A stretch of 47,667 nt of DNA from Actinomycetota bacterium. Its GTDB lineage: Bacteria > Actinomycetota > Acidimicrobiia > Acidimicrobiales > Ilumatobacteraceae. The DNA is taken from NCBI GenBank assembly GCA_016213665.1, contig JACQZX010000086.1, positions 1-47,667 on the forward strand. Direction: 5' to 3'. Shown here one piece after another: positions 46,780-47,667 of this stretch (position 1 is the stretch's first letter; the number at the start of each line of letters is the position of its first letter). The notes beneath the pieces were generated by a model. That model was not told where the DNA came from, did no database searches, and saw only the letters and a program-made list of their open reading frames with translations. A program made the translations under genes and the position numbers.

Positions 46780-47150
46780 GGTTCCTCCTCGACGAGAATC
46801 AGTCTCCGACGATGGTCGAACTGCTCGCTCGACTCGGACATGATGCGGTTCATGTTCGCGATGTCGGCCTCGCCAGATCATCGGATGGCGCGAGCTTGGC
46901 GGCCGCCCGCGATGACAACCGGGTTGTTGTGTCGGGCGATACGGATTTCGGGGATTTACTCGCGGCCTCCAACGCGGCATCACCGTCGGTCGTGCTTCTT
47001 CGTCGTCAAGGGCAACGTCGAGCGGCCGAGGTTGTGGCCCTTCTCGTCGCCAACTTGGAGGCAGTCTCAGCCGATCTCGAAACGGGGGCCGTTGTTGTAT
47101 TCGATGCTGATCGCGTGCGGATCCGACGACTGCCATTGCGACCGATCTGA
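46776..47150 (+). CDS. DUF5615 PIN-like toxin
   Basis: A 124-residue PIN-like nuclease. MRFLLDENQSPTMVELLARL gives the first acidic site (Asp6, Glu7), GHDAVHVRDVGLARSSD the second region, and VVVSGDTDFGDLLA the third (Asp near 56 and 58). This matches DUF5615 (Mut7-C-like) toxins. GTG overlaps the DUF433 stop (GTGA). It is followed by the remnant of another PIN-domain gene. Confidence 0.85.
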   Translation: MRFLLDENQSPTMVELLARLGHDAVHVRDVGLARSSDGASLAAARDDNRVVVSGDTDFGDLLAASNAASPSVVLLRRQGQRRAAEVVALLVANLEAVSADLETGAVVVFDADRVRIRRLPLRPI

Positions 47151-47159
47151 CCGGGCAGT

Positions 47160-47252
47160 TTGCGCGATGCGCGCCGGACCTACGACGAGCGACTGGCGAA
47201 GGCAGCCGAGGCGAGCGGAATCTCGGTGATCTCGCCGACCTTGCGTCGCTGA
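47160..47252 (+). pseudogene. C-terminal remnant of a PIN-domain toxin
   Basis: A frame ending in TGA at 47250-47252 encodes RRTYDERLAKAAEASGISVI-SPTLRR. This matches the usual VapC ending (TYD-x-RLA-x-AA-x-x-x-G-x-x-V-x-x-P), with the last active-site aspartate. No upstream PIN domain exists: ten bases earlier is the stop of the DUF5615 gene. It looks like the tail of a toxin gene whose front was lost, perhaps when the DUF433/DUF5615 pair arrived. Confidence 0.55.
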
Positions 47253-47431
47253 GTGTCGCAGCGGCAGCTAGGCCGCAGACGAGGCGCGTGCGTTCGAGCT
47301 GGCCGATGCCCACATGCACCTACGCCATCCAAGCGGTCGTACTCCCAGCCCGCACTTGACCGAGGGGGATACGCCGCGACCTCCAGATTCCGGTAGTTGC
47401 TCAGAATCGCGGAGCTGGTTGACTGAGATCC
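47253..47431. other. non-coding gap at the end of the toxin-antitoxin cluster
   Basis: About 180 bases without a convincing gene. The first part may be further decayed coding DNA. The end contains the upstream region of the kinase-like gene, with only a weak ribosome site (CGGAGC, 47409-47414). Confidence 0.35.
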
Positions 47432-47667
47432 ATGAGCACGGCCCGGCTACTTCTCACCTGCGGACTGCCGGGGTCGGGTAAGACGACACTCGCAAGCCAG
47501 TTAGCCGCGGACCGCGGCGCTGTTCGGCTGGCGAAGGACGAATGGCTATGGGCGCTCGGCTCTAGTCCCTGGGATGAAACGACCAACGAGAAGATCGAGC
47601 ACGAACTTTGGTGTCTAGCCCAAGAGATACTTCGTCTGGGCCTGAGCGTGGTTCTCGACTTTGGGCT
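47432..47667 (+). CDS. P-loop kinase-like ATPase, N-terminal part
   Basis: A frame from ATG 47432 stays open to the window edge (78 codons). It begins STARLLLTCGLPGSGKTTLA, with Walker A GLPGSGKT at about residues 11-18, then RLAKDEWLWALG and a stretch ending SVVLDFG, which could be a Walker-B-like strand with its aspartate. This resembles the AAA_33 group of small-molecule or zeta-toxin-like kinases. The substrate cannot be told from this part. Position next to a toxin-antitoxin cluster does not by itself make it a toxin. Confidence 0.75.
   Translation, partial: MSTARLLLTCGLPGSGKTTLASQLAADRGAVRLAKDEWLWALGSSPWDETTNEKIEHELWCLAQEILRLGLSVVLDFG

Overview
The window reads as high-GC actinobacterial chromosome. 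The closest guess is an Acidimicrobiia-type organism, from its menaquinone genes, coenzyme-B12 mutase, many acyl-CoA enzymes, GTG starts and mostly leaderless promoters. It shows no prophage, IS element, CRISPR array or rRNA. Genes are densely packed and many neighbours overlap by 1-11 bp. At least seventeen starts are preceded by a TANNNT-like -10 hexamer (two are CACACT) ending only 6-7 bases before an ATG or GTG. That is the arrangement of leaderless transcripts, and I used it to choose several start codons.

Layout. 1-2.1 kb: tail of an unknown gene, a small lipoprotein, an ACR3 arsenite exporter and an AbrB/MazE-like protein. 2.1-5 kb: metallo-beta-lactamase/double-rhodanese protein (sulfane-sulfur metabolism) and an aldehyde dehydrogenase. 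5-7 kb: PlsC-like acyltransferase and patatin-like lipase in one operon. 7-8.1 kb: an XRE regulator/nucleotidyltransferase-like pair with the look of a toxin-antitoxin module. 8.2-10 kb: an internally duplicated membrane protein and a lipoprotein. 10-12.8 kb: two-subunit acyl-CoA mutase whose specificity residues match isobutyryl-CoA mutase, and a dienelactone-hydrolase-like protein. 12.9-15.4 kb: saccharopine-dehydrogenase-like reductase and class III aminotransferase.

15.4-28.1 kb is the most striking part. An NDP-forming acyl-CoA ligase and a CaiD-like hydratase lie in one operon. Beside them, across an amidase, is a tight seven-gene operon. It encodes a molybdenum hydroxylase (three subunits), a BKACE enzyme, an L-carnitine dehydrogenase/thioesterase fusion, a second fusion with a crippled dehydrogenase domain, and an acyl-CoA dehydrogenase. 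Together these could take gamma-butyrobetaine or crotonobetaine through carnitine and 3-dehydrocarnitine to glycine betaine and acetoacetate. The place of the molybdenum hydroxylase in such a route is unexplained.

28.2-34.9 kb: Phd/PIN toxin-antitoxin pair, tRNA-Cys, SnoaL-like protein, membrane GGDEF-EAL protein, then phoH-ybeY-CNNM transporter. 35-42.6 kb: an MFS transporter and six menaquinone genes (menE, menA, menH, menD, menF, menG) on alternating strands; menB and menC are not in the window. 42.7-45.8 kb: a second amidase and a FadD-like ligase. 45.8 kb to the end: a toxin-antitoxin cluster (VapBC, DUF433/DUF5615, a PIN-toxin remnant) and the start of a P-loop kinase-like gene cut by the window edge.

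All assignments rest on reading motifs by eye. No database search or structure prediction was run.
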